Origin: Actinomyces oris
Lineage (GTDB): Bacteria > Actinomycetota > Actinomycetes > Actinomycetales > Actinomycetaceae
Reading direction: 5' to 3'
Length of the DNA stretch: 64,000 nt
Assembly: GCF_001937445.1 (NCBI RefSeq)
Contig: NZ_MSKS01000003.1
Span: 49,855 to 113,854 of the forward strand
Below are positions 7,614-23,933 of this stretch, in pieces. Every line of letters begins with the position of its first letter. Position 1 is the first letter of the stretch. A program made the translations under genes and the position numbers. Under the pieces are notes generated by a model. The model was given only the letters and a program-made list of their open reading frames with translations, was not told the origin of the DNA and did not search any database.

Positions 7614-8735
7614 TCACGGGACCAGCACTCCAGGCGGACGCTCACCCCACAGTCCGCCACCTTGAAGCCCGGCTACCGGCGAGAGGCGGGAGACCACCTC
7701 CAGGGGGAACATCGACAGCAACCGGTCCGCCTGGGTGCGCATGTCGCTGAGCGAGGGCCACGTCGCCCGGAAGAACCTCCACCCCAGCGACTCGAGCTCG
7801 TCCTGGCGGAGCTTCTCGAGGAAGACGTCCTCCTCGGTGTGGTACTTGGTCCGGCCGTCGAACTCCGCGACGACATGGTGATCGGGCCAGCCCAGGTCCA
7901 GGAACCGGTCCTTGGACAGCCCCGGAACCGGGTACTGAGCAATGGCCTCGGGCAGCCCCACCACGAGCGTCATCCACCGCAGCACGCTCTCCCCGGGCGA
8001 AACCGCCCAAGGAGTGGCAGCGGCGAGTACCGCACGTGCCTGCTCCATCCCTCTGCGCCCCCGATGACGTGCCATGAGCTCCTCCCAGCAGGCGTGAGCC
8101 GAGCGCAGCCGCGTGGCGCAGGAGTCACGGTGCCACGGATCAGGTCGGCAGTATCGGTTCAGGGCCGCATCTGCGATGGACAGCGCGTTGTGCGGGGGCT
8201 CGTCGCAGGCGCAGTCGAAGGCGGTGCGCAGCACGGACGTGACGGGAACTCCTCCGACCACCTCGATCTCCCCGTCCCGCAGCTGAAGCCGGCGACGGTG
8301 CATTCGGACCGGAGCGGCCTCGGAGGGCGTCGCCTCGATGGGGGCCGGTAGCCCCGATGATGGGTACCGGAACGCGGGCAGTGTCGTCGTGGTCAGGCGC
8401 GGGTGACCGGAGACGGCGAGGTAGACGTCCGGCTCTCGTGTCCACATCGCCAGCCCCTGAATCAGGGCGGCAGATGTGTGAGACAGGCAGGTGGCGGAGG
8501 GCAGGAGCTGTTGGGCGGCGATCGCTCGCGCCAAAGACACCATGAACCGCTGCTCCCAGCGTCGTCTGCCCGGGACTGGGCGCAGGTAGGCGCCCGGCAT
8601 GAGTCGTAGCAGATCAGGGTCGCGTGATGGCTGGAAGTGCTTGCGGCGGCCCGAGTAGATGATGGTCGGTCGAAGGTGCGCCGGGACCGGGCAGATCGGA
8701 GCAGGGCGACTGTCGGTGGTTGCGAGGGGGCTCAT
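7614..8735 (-). CDS. DUF559/Vsr-like endonuclease-fold protein with AbiEi-type architecture
   Basis: A 373-residue protein. The N-terminal half resembles AbiEi-family proteins (LRLMPGAYLRP, then LSHTSAALIQGL). The C-terminal domain carries a PD-(D/E)XK-like core: RFLDLGWPDHHVVAEFDGRTKY supplies the Asp and Glu, followed by EKLRQDELESLGWRFFRATW. Proteins of this shape are common and often multi-copy in actinobacteria. They are annotated as DUF559 or AbiEi antitoxin-like, and no cognate AbiEii toxin is adjacent. Cleavage activity is inferred from fold only. It lies opposite to its neighbours between the two 109-bp repeats, which suggests independent acquisition. Confidence 0.75.
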   Translation of the reverse strand: MSPLATTDSRPAPICPVPAHLRPTIIYSGRRKHFQPSRDPDLLRLMPGAYLRPVPGRRRWEQRFMVSLARAIAAQQLLPSATCLSHTSAALIQGLAMWTREPDVYLAVSGHPRLTTTTLPAFRYPSSGLPAPIEATPSEAAPVRMHRRRLQLRDGEIEVVGGVPVTSVLRTAFDCACDEPPHNALSIADAALNRYCRPDPWHRDSCATRLRSAHACWEELMARHRGRRGMEQARAVLAAATPWAVSPGESVLRWMTLVVGLPEAIAQYPVPGLSKDRFLDLGWPDHHVVAEFDGRTKYHTEEDVFLEKLRQDELESLGWRFFRATWPSLSDMRTQADRLLSMFPLEVVSRLSPVAGLQGGGLWGERPPGVLVP

Positions 8736-8972
8736 GCAGCGAGTCTTCTCAAGAGGAACGGGTCGTGACGAGCGCAGAGCTCCAAGGGTGTGGAATCGGT
8801 GGTGTCTGACTGCCGGAGGACTTCGCTGTGGATCCCGGGGTGGCCGCTGATCTTCGGAGTCCTGGTCGAAGGGGCGGGGTCGATGTGCTCGTCGCGACGG
8901 CGTCGGGCTGGCGACGGTGGGTGTGCCGGTGGGATCGGAGGGTGTGCCGGTGGGCTGGCGGGGCGGTGGGGA
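8736..8972. other. Upstream region of the nuclease gene, no gene seen
   Basis: I see no supported coding sequence in this stretch. It ends in a short tandem repeat and the second 109-bp element. The segment GACGGCGTCGGGCT (8896-8909) also occurs just left of copy 1 (7416-7429). The similarity around the repeats therefore extends beyond the 109-bp core, with insertions. Confidence 0.5.
8920..8961. repeat. Two 21-bp tandem units beside repeat copy 2
   Basis: Units at 8920-8940 and 8941-8961 both begin GGTGTGCCGGTGGG and differ only near their ends. The corresponding flank of copy 1 is shorter, so this looks like a local expansion next to the 109-bp element. Confidence 0.65.
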
Positions 8973-9081
8973 TCGGGGACGTACATGTGCGTCGAGGACT
9001 GCGATGTCCTGCAGGTGACTGAGGTCCGTCCCCAGTGGTTTGGGGGAGAACGCAGTCGCCGCGCCGAAAGTACGTCCCCGA
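8973..9081. repeat. 109-bp structured repeat element, copy 2
   Basis: This copy has perfect 12-bp inverted ends, TCGGGGACGTAC (8973-8984) and GTACGTCCCCGA (9070-9081). The interior keeps ACTGCG/CGCAGT and the CCCCA/TGGGG hairpin. One C-to-T change relative to copy 1 is still pairable as a wobble. It is in direct orientation relative to copy 1 and lies upstream of rpoB. Confidence 0.8.
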
Positions 9082-9494
9082 CGTCGGCAACGGTGTCGGT
9101 CGGGGGAACGGGGCCGGACAGGGACGTGCAGGCGTTGTTGTGGCTGGCTGCGCAGGGGCGGTAAGGAGCGGGCGCAAGGCGGCCCGGCAGCCGCTCAGAG
9201 GATGGTGCCCGCTGAGGGACTCAGGTCACGCGGTGGACACGGGTGGGGCAGTATGCGCGACTGTGGTGGGAATCGCAAGGATCCGGTGAGGATCGGCGTG
9301 GAGTCCTTGACGTGGGCCGTGTACGCTAGCGCTTTGCGTGCATTGTGTGTATTGGTGCGAGGAGTATCTGCCCTCCGCGCGGGCCCCGACCCGTCGGAAC
9401 CCTGGCGGGCGTGAGCCCGGCAACGCAGATTCTACTCAACCCAGTGCTCGCGGTGTGCGTTGTGTGATCCCCGATCTGAGGGAAGGATCCCCCT
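9082..9494 (+). promoter_or_regulatory. rpoB upstream region
   Basis: No gene is supported in these 413 bases. A TTGACG hexamer at 9307-9312 is followed by the AT-poor GTGTACGCTAGCGCTTT and could be part of an rpoBC promoter, but no convincing -10 is spaced correctly. GGGAAGGA just before 9495 is the ribosome binding site that fixes the TTG start of rpoB. Confidence 0.35.
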
Positions 9495-13016
<3,522 letters not shown>

Positions 13017-13196
13017 GTGGCCACCGCCTGGTGACGACTTCGTGACAACTTCATCGAGCCCCGGTTGAGGGCGGGCGGCCAGCCCGCCGCCCGCCCTCCC
13101 ACCAGGCTCGCAGGCGCCGTCGGAGTCATGGAACAACGACGACGGAACGCCCCCAGACCACCACCTGATGAGATTTCACCATCGGAAGTAGGAACT

Positions 13197-17150
<3,954 letters not shown>

Positions 17151-17190
17151 GCGAGCCGCCACCGGGTCCACGGGACCTGAGGCTCGGATA

Positions 17191-17230
17191 GCGTTCGGCC
17201 CGCTCCCCAGCAGGGGAGCGGGCCGAACGC
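17191..17230 (+). terminator. Strong hairpin after rpoC
   Basis: GCGTTCGGCCCGCTCCCC (17191-17208) pairs perfectly with GGGGAGCGGGCCGAACGC (17213-17230) around AGCA, an 18-bp stem. There is no T-run after it, a common form in high-GC actinobacteria. It lies between convergent rpoC and the DUF4862 gene and may act for both. Confidence 0.85.
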
Positions 17231-17275
17231 CGTCAGAGGCCGGGCTTGGAGGAGCCGGGCTTAGAGGAATGGTGC

Positions 17276-18232
17276 TCAGGCACCGAGCATGGTCTCGCGG
17301 ACACGGCTGACCCAGGCGAGCTTGTCCTCCAGGGAGGCGCTCGCCGGGGTGTTGATCTTGAGGCCCTCGTAGACCTGGGCGCCGTCGGCGGCCCGCATCG
17401 TGGCGGCCACCCGCTGTGGGGTGAGCCAGCTGGTCGGCTCGTGCTCGGCCAGCGGCAAGTGCGCGTCGGCCCACGCCCAGGCCCACTGCGTCTCCTGTGG
17501 CCCCGCGCCCGAGATCATGACGCCACCCAGGAGGCCCGCCTCCACGAGCTCGCGCACGTGGCTCTCCGGGGTGGACGGGTCATGGGTCTCGATGACGGAG
17601 CGCCCCCAGTTGACGGTGATGAGTGCCGCGGTGTCCCGGCAGGCGGCGATCTCCTGGGCCAGCGTCAGGAAGGCCTTCTCCGAGGGGCCCACGCCGCCCT
17701 CGGCGTCGCAGTGCTCCACGATCATCTCCAGGCCGCGTGAGGCGAAGTCCTCGCTCAGCTCGCTCAAGGAGGTATGGAAGGCCTCAGGGGTGGCCTGGTG
17801 GTGCGGTGCCGAGTGCAGCTCCACCCGGGTGACGAGCTGCTCGCCGGCAGCCTCGTGCAGGCGGTCGACGGTCTCCAGCAGGGAGCGGGTGTAGGCCAGT
17901 GCCTGAGCGCGTCCGTCGTCGTCGGGGGAGGCCAGGCCGAAGACGGGATCGGCTCCGGCGCGCCCCATGGTTCCCGGGATCGCCGTGATGACGCACTGGT
18001 CGAAGCGCCCGGCCAGCTGCTCGGCCAGCCACGGCTCGGGGGCGTCCAGGGCCTCCCGGAAGGGCAGCTCGATGCCGTCGACCCAGCCGAGGTCGCCCAG
18101 GGCGGCGTACAGGGCGGCGGCACCGCTGCGGTCCTCGTCGTCGGGCGGAAGCATGGGGTAGGCGCCGACGACGAAGGGCACGGTGCGGGGCTGGGCGGGT
18201 GTGTCAGTCCGATTCTCTGAGGTGGCGGACAT
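17276..18232 (-). CDS. DUF4862 family protein
   Basis: A 318-residue soluble protein. It opens with VPFVVGAYPMLPP after a short variable N-terminus. ELHSAPHHQATPEAF, GLEMIVEHCDA and ITVNWGRSVIE give the pattern of a TIM-barrel sugar-metabolism protein, as in the DUF4862 family. Members often sit beside sialic-acid or galactoside genes in actinobacteria. The exact reaction is not established. AAGGAG precedes the ATG at 18232. It diverges from the sialidase gene, sharing a roughly 150-base regulatory region. Confidence 0.75.
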   Translation of the reverse strand: MSATSENRTDTPAQPRTVPFVVGAYPMLPPDDEDRSGAAALYAALGDLGWVDGIELPFREALDAPEPWLAEQLAGRFDQCVITAIPGTMGRAGADPVFGLASPDDDGRAQALAYTRSLLETVDRLHEAAGEQLVTRVELHSAPHHQATPEAFHTSLSELSEDFASRGLEMIVEHCDAEGGVGPSEKAFLTLAQEIAACRDTAALITVNWGRSVIETHDPSTPESHVRELVEAGLLGGVMISGAGPQETQWAWAWADAHLPLAEHEPTSWLTPQRVAATMRAADGAQVYEGLKINTPASASLEDKLAWVSRVRETMLGA

Positions 18233-18270
18233 GTGGTCTCCTTGAGGTTCAGGGATCGTGCTACAGTGTG

Positions 18271-18300
18271 CGATACATCAGACATCATATGACTGGATGT
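18271..18300. promoter_or_regulatory. Probable operator between the DUF4862 and sialidase genes
   Basis: ACATCA occurs at 18275-18280 and again at 18282-18287, within an AT-rich island (CGATACATCAGACATCATAT) that stands out in this GC-rich region. Its place between two divergent glycan genes suggests a shared operator, for example for a GntR-type repressor. The regulator itself is not in the window. Confidence 0.4.
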
Positions 18301-18380
18301 GTGGTGGCGCACCGTCGCGCACGGCACTGCCGGTCGTCCAGCGCCGGTGGGCAGCCGCTGCCGCCACGAAGGATCTCCCC

Positions 18381-20825
18381 ATGCTCGTCGACCTCATCGC
18401 ATCTGAGACGTCCCCCCTGAGCCTCAGCGAGGAGGATGTCGCCGCCCTGGCCGCCTGCGAGCGCGGCACGATCCTTCTCGACGTCGCCGCCCGCGCCGAC
18501 GCCACCCTCATCGCTCTCACCGGCACCAACGGGCGGATCACCCTGTCGCTTCGCGCCGGCCGCCTCGACGGCGAGCAGGTCCTCGGAGCGGTCGGCCTGC
18601 CGGAGGAGAGCCCCGGAGCGGGGGGAGAGAGCGACATCCAGCGGCGGGTCCTCGACGCCGAGGACGCCCTGGGCCTGGACGACGGCCGCCCCCACACGAT
18701 CGCCGTGACCGTCAACGAGACCGGCACCCACCTCTACGCCGACGGCTACGAGTGCTTCTCCACGACGCTGACCGCTTTCCTCTCCCAGATCGGGCTGACC
18801 GACGTGCGCATCGACCCCGACGGGATTGCCGCAGTCACCCGCCTGGCCGCCTGGGACGAGCCGCTCAGTGACCGCGCCGTCATGGCCCAGTCCCTGGCCG
18901 CCACCCCGCTGGTCCAGTTCGCGGCCAGTGAGCTCTCCGCCCGCGACGCCCGCCGCACCGGAGCCCTGGCCACCGGCTCCATCCGGGCGCTGCTGCGCAC
19001 CCGCGGCCGCGGCCAGGGCGGCACCATCATCGCCGCGAGCGGCCAGGGCGGCACCCTGCACCTCGACATTGACGCGGGAGGCCTGAGCTACCGGGTGCTC
19101 CCCGGCGAGGACTCACCCGAGACCGAGCCCCTCATCGAGGCGCGCGCCCCGGGCCACTGGGACGACGGGACCTGGCACGACGTCGTGGTCACCTCGGGGC
19201 GCGGAGCGGTGGAGATCCACGTCGACGGCTACCAGGTCGCCCTGGTCCCCGGCGGCGCCTTCCTGGCCGACATCGCGCCGGTGACACGCGTCGTCGTGGG
19301 CGCCGACCTGGACGGCAGGCGCCTCTTCGGCGAGGCGCAGACCGCCATGATCTACGACGCCGCCCTCACCGACGCCCAGGTCAAGCGCCTGGCCGCAGCC
19401 GCCCCGCTGCCCACGCGCGCCCTGTTCGACACCGGCTACCACGGCGCCCGGTCCTACCGGATCCCCTCCCTGCTCACCCTGGACAGCGGCGTCATCCTGG
19501 CCGGCGCCGACCAACGCGTCTCCATCCCCAACGACGCCCCCAACGACATCAACCTCGTCATGCGCCGCAGCCTCGACGGCGGCGCCACCTGGGAGGAGAT
19601 GCGCACCCTGCTCAGCCTCCCGGGCACCGGGGCGCTGGGCGCCAGCCTCATCGACTCCGTCCTGGTCCAGGACCGCTCCACCGGGCGCGTCATCTGCCTG
19701 GTCGACCAGTTCCCCGGCGGCATCGGCCAGCCCAACGCGACCGTCGGCACCGGCTTCGATGAACAGGAGCGCCGCGTGCTGCACAACCGCGCCGGCGAGC
19801 TCTTCGCCGTCGAGCCCGACGGCAGCGTCGTCACGGAGGCCGGCGAGGCCACCGACTACCGCGTCGTCCTCAGCGGCGACGATGCTGCAGGAGTCTGCGC
19901 CGGTGACGTGCTCCTGGGCGGCCGGGCGGCCGGCAGCATCTACCTGGCCCACGAGCAGGCCCCCGAGAACTGCCTCTTCCAGCACCGCGGCTCCCACCTG
20001 CTCATGCTCACCTCCGACGACGACGGCGCCACCTGGTCCGAGCCGATCGACATCACCGCCCAGGTCAAGGCCGACTGGATGTGCTTCCTGGGCACCGGGC
20101 CCGGCAACGCCATCCAGCTGAGTGCGCCGGAGCACGCCGGACGCATCCTCGCCCCCGTCTACTACAGCCACGAGGCCGGCGGCACCGGCTACCTGTCCTG
20201 CGCCGCCATCTACTCCGACGACGGCGGGGCCACCTGGATCCTGGGGGCCTCACCCAATGACGGACGCGAGGTGCTGGGCGCCGTCGTCCACTCCCGGGAC
20301 CTGGCCGATGAGCGGGCCAGCCTGTACGAGTCAGTCCTCGTCGAAGGAGCCGACGGTGCCGTGCACGTGTGGGCCCGCAACCAGCACCCCTCGGGCAGGG
20401 TCGCCCACGCCGTCTCCCACGACGGGGGCGTCACCTGGGGGGAGGTCGACTACGACGAGCAGCTCCCCGAAATCTTCTCCCAGCCCAACGCCATCGCCGT
20501 CACTGGCCTGGAGGGCGCAGCGGCCGGGGAGGGCGGCAATGGCGTCACTGACGGCGTCAAGGGTGCGGCCGGCCGGGGGATCGTCTTCGCCAACGCCTCG
20601 CGGATGCTGCCCTTCCGCGGCTGCGGCGTCCTGCGCCTGAGCTACGACGACGGCGCCACCTGGCCCCACAACCGGGTCGTCAACCCGCGCCACTACGTCT
20701 ACCAGTGCATGGCCCAGCTGCCCAGCGGCGACATCGCCCTGCTGTGGGAGCGCGAGTGGCAGGGTCTCTTCCTCACCACTGTGCCGATCGCCTGGCTGAC
20801 GAGCTCGCGCTCGACCATCAGCTGA
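18381..20825 (+). CDS. Sialidase (GH33) with an N-terminal LamG-like domain
   Basis: About 814 residues. It releases terminal sialic acid from glycoconjugates. Residues about 1-340 look like two concanavalin/LamG-type sandwich regions (GHWDDGTWHDVVVTSGRGAV). The catalytic propeller starts with the YRIP motif (Y359-P362), whose Arg belongs to the triad. Asp boxes are SLDGGATW, SDDDGATW, SDDGGATW, SHDGGVTW and SYDDGATW. YVYQCMAQLPSGDIALLWE near the end supplies the nucleophilic Tyr. No signal peptide, LPXTG motif or membrane anchor is visible, so it is probably cytoplasmic, unlike the cell-wall sialidases of oral Actinomyces. The ATG at 18381 is chosen because GAAGGA precedes it and the operator lies upstream. 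Confidence 0.9.
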   Translation: MLVDLIASETSPLSLSEEDVAALAACERGTILLDVAARADATLIALTGTNGRITLSLRAGRLDGEQVLGAVGLPEESPGAGGESDIQRRVLDAEDALGLDDGRPHTIAVTVNETGTHLYADGYECFSTTLTAFLSQIGLTDVRIDPDGIAAVTRLAAWDEPLSDRAVMAQSLAATPLVQFAASELSARDARRTGALATGSIRALLRTRGRGQGGTIIAASGQGGTLHLDIDAGGLSYRVLPGEDSPETEPLIEARAPGHWDDGTWHDVVVTSGRGAVEIHVDGYQVALVPGGAFLADIAPVTRVVVGADLDGRRLFGEAQTAMIYDAALTDAQVKRLAAAAPLPTRALFDTGYHGARSYRIPSLLTLDSGVILAGADQRVSIPNDAPNDINLVMRRSLDGGATWEEMRTLLSLPGTGALGASLIDSVLVQDRSTGRVICLVDQFPGGIGQPNATVGTGFDEQERRVLHNRAGELFAVEPDGSVVTEAGEATDYRVVLSGDDAAGVCAGDVLLGGRAAGSIYLAHEQAPENCLFQHRGSHLLMLTSDDDGATWSEPIDITAQVKADWMCFLGTGPGNAIQLSAPEHAGRILAPVYYSHEAGGTGYLSCAAIYSDDGGATWILGASPNDGREVLGAVVHSRDLADERASLYESVLVEGADGAVHVWARNQHPSGRVAHAVSHDGGVTWGEVDYDEQLPEIFSQPNAIAVTGLEGAAAGEGGNGVTDGVKGAAGRGIVFANASRMLPFRGCGVLRLSYDDGATWPHNRVVNPRHYVYQCMAQLPSGDIALLWEREWQGLFLTTVPIAWLTSSRSTIS

Positions 20826-20896
20826 GCCCGCCCGGCCCCGCCGACCCGGGTGCCCGCGATGCACGGGGTGGGGCAGAGGTGGGGGAGAATCAACCC

Positions 20897-23131
20897 ATGA
20901 CGATCCCCTCGCCCTCAGCCTCCACGACCCGGCCCGAGCAGGCACCGGGTGGCGCCACGCCCCGCCGCGCCCCGCACGAGCTGCTGGGACTGACCAGCCC
21001 CGCCTACGGCGGCGACTACAACCCCGAGCAGTGGGATGAGGCCACCTTCGCCGAGGACCTCGAGCTCATGGCCGAGGCCGGCGTCAACCTGGTCTCCCTC
21101 GGCATCTTCTCCTGGGCGCGCCTCGAGCCGCGCGAGGGCGTCTACGAGCTCGACTGGCTGGTGGAGATCGTCGACCGTCTCCACGAGGCCGGCATCGCCA
21201 TCGACCTGGCCACCGCCACCGCCTCCCCGCCCGCCTGGATGGCCACCGACCACCCCGAGTCCCTGCCGATGAACGCCGACGGCGTGCGCCTGGGCCTGGG
21301 CTCGCGCCAGCAGTACTGCCCCAGCTCCACCGTCTACCGGGAGCGCTCCGCCGCCCTGGCCACGGCGCTGGCCGAACGCCTGGGCGACCACCCGGGCGTC
21401 GTCATGTGGCACATCGGCAACGAGTACGGCTGCCACACCGCCGAGTGCTTCTGCCCCGCCTGTGCCCAGGCCTTCCGGGACTGGCTGGGTGAGCGCTACG
21501 GCGACGTCGAGCGCCTCAACGTCTCCTGGGGCACCGACTTCTGGTCCCAGCGCTACGCGAGCCTGGAGCAGGTCACCCCGCCCGGTGCCATGCCCACCTT
21601 CCCCAACCCCGCCCAGATGCTGGACTGGAGGCGCTTCAGCGACCACCAGCTGCGCAGCCTCATGGAGGCCGAGGCCCGCATCCTGCGGGAGCGCTCAACG
21701 CGGCCGGTGACCACCAACTTCATGGGCGACTTCCCGGCCACCGACTACTGGCGCTGGGCCGAGTCCCTCGACATCGTCTCCGACGACTCCTACCCCGACC
21801 CCGCCGACCCGGCCGCCGCCCACGAGGTCGCCTGGGCCGGTGACCTCATGCGGGGCCTGGCCGGAGGGCGCCCCTGGATCCTCATGGAGCAGGCGCCCAG
21901 CGCCGTCCAGTGGCGTAGGCGCAACTCGCCCAAGCGCCCCGGCCAGCTCCTCCTGTGGTCCCTGGCCCGCGTTGCCCACGGCGCCGACGGCATCCTGCAG
22001 TTCCAGTGGCGACAGTCCCGCCAGGGCGCCGAGACCTTCCACTCCGGCATGGTCCCCCACGCCGGGCGCGACAGTCGCACCTGGGAGGAGATGGTGAGCA
22101 CCGGGCAAGCGCTCACACGCCTCGGGCCGGTCCTGGGTGAGCCGGTGTCGGCCGAGGCGGCCCTCGTCCTGGACTGGGAGAGCCAGTGGGCCCTGAGCAC
22201 CGCCATCGGCCCGGTCGAGGTCGGCGAGCGCTTCGAGGCGGCCCGTGCCTGGCACCGCAGCCTGTGGGAGGCCGGGATCGCCACCGACATCGTCCCGGTG
22301 GGCCGGAGACTGGAGGGCTATCGCCTCATCATCGTTCCCGCTGTGTTCATCGACCGCCCCGAGCTCGCTGGGCACCTGGAGCGGGCGGTCGCCGCGGGCG
22401 CTCAGGTCATCGTGGTCGGCCCCACCGGGGTCGTCGACGCCAACGCCGGCGCTGTCCTGGGCGGCTACCTGGGCTCCCTGCGGCCGCTGCTGGGGGTGCG
22501 GGTCACCGATCACGCCGCCCTGACCGGTCAGGTCCAGCAGCCCGATCCCCGGAGCGCGCTCGTCAACCGCCTCAGCCGTGCCGTCGGGACACCCGGTGCA
22601 GAGACATGGACGGGACTGGAGGCCGTCAGCGAGCCCCTGCGCCGCGTCCTGGACCGGATGGGAACGCCCGCCCCCGATCTGCGTGCCGGCGGCTGGGCCG
22701 AGGAGCTCCGTATCGACGAGGCGCCTGAAGAGGCGGCCGAGAATGCTCAGGCCGGTCAGGGCCGCCAGGCGGTCGAGGTCGTCGCGGTCTTCGACGGCCG
22801 CGGCGGGGGAGCGGACCTGGCCGGGCGGCCCGCCATCACCCGGCGGGTGGCTGAGGGCGCAGGAGCGGGCTGGTACGTGGCCGCCGACCTCGACGCCCTC
22901 AGCCGGGCCGCCCTGTTGACACTGGTGTGCGCACACGCCCGGTTGCGCCCCGTGGTCACCGACCTGCCCGACGGCGTCGAGGCCCAGCGGCGCGGCAGCG
23001 TCCTCTTCCTGCTCAACCACTCCGACCGGGCCGCTGAGGTGACCGGAGTCGTGGGCACCGACCTGCTGACCGGTGGGTCCTGCACGGGCCACGTGATCGT
23101 GCCCCCGCGCTCGGCACTCGTGGTGCGTTAG
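20897..23131 (+). CDS. Beta-galactosidase, GH42 family
   Basis: About 744 residues. It hydrolyses beta-galactosides, probably inside the cell (no signal peptide). The GH42 barrel begins YGGDYNPEQWDEATFAEDLE. The acid/base Glu is E176 in HIGNEYGCH and the nucleophile is E331 in ILMEQAPS. A cysteine cluster, ECFCPACAQAF, matches the structural zinc site of the family. Middle trimerisation and small C-terminal beta domains follow. The ATG at 20897 is preceded by GGGGGAG. The gene follows the sialidase by 71 bases in the same direction, so stepwise removal of sialic acid and then galactose is the likely logic. Confidence 0.92.
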   Translation: MTIPSPSASTTRPEQAPGGATPRRAPHELLGLTSPAYGGDYNPEQWDEATFAEDLELMAEAGVNLVSLGIFSWARLEPREGVYELDWLVEIVDRLHEAGIAIDLATATASPPAWMATDHPESLPMNADGVRLGLGSRQQYCPSSTVYRERSAALATALAERLGDHPGVVMWHIGNEYGCHTAECFCPACAQAFRDWLGERYGDVERLNVSWGTDFWSQRYASLEQVTPPGAMPTFPNPAQMLDWRRFSDHQLRSLMEAEARILRERSTRPVTTNFMGDFPATDYWRWAESLDIVSDDSYPDPADPAAAHEVAWAGDLMRGLAGGRPWILMEQAPSAVQWRRRNSPKRPGQLLLWSLARVAHGADGILQFQWRQSRQGAETFHSGMVPHAGRDSRTWEEMVSTGQALTRLGPVLGEPVSAEAALVLDWESQWALSTAIGPVEVGERFEAARAWHRSLWEAGIATDIVPVGRRLEGYRLIIVPAVFIDRPELAGHLERAVAAGAQVIVVGPTGVVDANAGAVLGGYLGSLRPLLGVRVTDHAALTGQVQQPDPRSALVNRLSRAVGTPGAETWTGLEAVSEPLRRVLDRMGTPAPDLRAGGWAEELRIDEAPEEAAENAQAGQGRQAVEVVAVFDGRGGGADLAGRPAITRRVAEGAGAGWYVAADLDALSRAALLTLVCAHARLRPVVTDLPDGVEAQRRGSVLFLLNHSDRAAEVTGVVGTDLLTGGSCTGHVIVPPRSALVVR

Positions 23132-23251
23132 AGCTTCCCCGACGCTGTTTCATGGGGAGGCCTTTCCATTCCTCGCAAGCCGAAGGAACGCCACACTCAT
23201 GACGTCGGCGCCGTTCAGGTTCGACGTGCCTCACCTCCGAAAGAGCGTCCC

Positions 23252-23869
23252 ATGTCTGCTTCCTCCTCACCGTCGTCATCGCCTTTGCCTCTTGCAGGCT
23301 CTCAGGTCACTGGCTCGGAAGAAGAGGCGAGGGCCGCCCCTGACATGTCTGCGCGGCTCGCACCGGGAACAGCCGTCACCACGTCTCCTGAGCCCCGGCG
23401 TTCCCGGGCACTCTGGGCGGGTATCGTCATGGTGGCCCTGGCCTGTGTGCTTCTGGGGGCGGGCTCGTACGCCTTCCTCGCCTCGATCCGTGTATTCGAC
23501 GTGATCTTCCAAGGGGCCGGCCTGATCAGCTGGCCGTCCGTCGCGGTGGTGGTGACCGGTGCCTTCCTGGCTTTCGTTGCTGTCGTCATCTCCATCGTCG
23601 CAATGGTCAGGACCCGCCCCAGGACCATGGCGGCTGTCCTGGTCCTAGCGTCACTGGTTCTCCCCGCCGCCGCGATGACGGCCGGAGGTCACTACGGCAC
23701 CTCGGCGCTGAAGGACCACACGATGGATCAGGCTCTGAAGTACGCGGGGAGGGTGGAGCCCGAGCAGGCCGACACGGTGCTTGGCAAGGTCGAGGCCCTG
23801 GGCGTCCCGATTCCCTGGCGTGATGAGATCATCAAGACCGTTCGCTCAGCCAAGGACATCGTGTCGTAA
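23252..23869 (+). CDS. Small multi-TM protein, paralogue 1
   Basis: A 205-residue membrane protein. A Ser/Pro/Ala-rich cytoplasmic N-terminus (about 1-50) precedes hydrophobic segments at about 54-76, 88-112 and 122-142. A soluble C-terminal tail ends the protein. The pattern 'SIRVF...SW...AFLAFVAVV...VRTRPRTMAA' and the tail 'ALKYAGRVEPEQADTVLGKVEALGVPIPWRDEI' align with the products of 25792-26379 and of 43611-44684. No named family is recognised. Two paralogues in this region and one beyond the GTPase cluster suggest a functional link to it. Confidence 0.7.
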   Translation: MSASSSPSSSPLPLAGSQVTGSEEEARAAPDMSARLAPGTAVTTSPEPRRSRALWAGIVMVALACVLLGAGSYAFLASIRVFDVIFQGAGLISWPSVAVVVTGAFLAFVAVVISIVAMVRTRPRTMAAVLVLASLVLPAAAMTAGGHYGTSALKDHTMDQALKYAGRVEPEQADTVLGKVEALGVPIPWRDEIIKTVRSAKDIVS

Positions 23870-23933
23870 CGGTGCTGCCGTGCGAGGGGCGGTGGTCGTG
23901 AGGTTCTCGGAGGGGCCTTGGGTTCCTCGTGTC

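Noticed and set aside
7614..8735. Nuclease gene as the antitoxin of a complete AbiE toxin-antitoxin pair
   Set aside because: No AbiEii-like nucleotidyltransferase gene lies on either side.
13065..13196. N-terminal extension of rpoC from an upstream ATG
   Set aside because: The added residues are Ala/Pro/Arg-rich and unlike other RpoC proteins, and the GTG at 13197 has a good ribosome binding site and the conserved start.
21695..23092. Minus-strand open frame opposite GH42
   Set aside because: It lies fully within a gene with intact catalytic motifs, and the product is low complexity.
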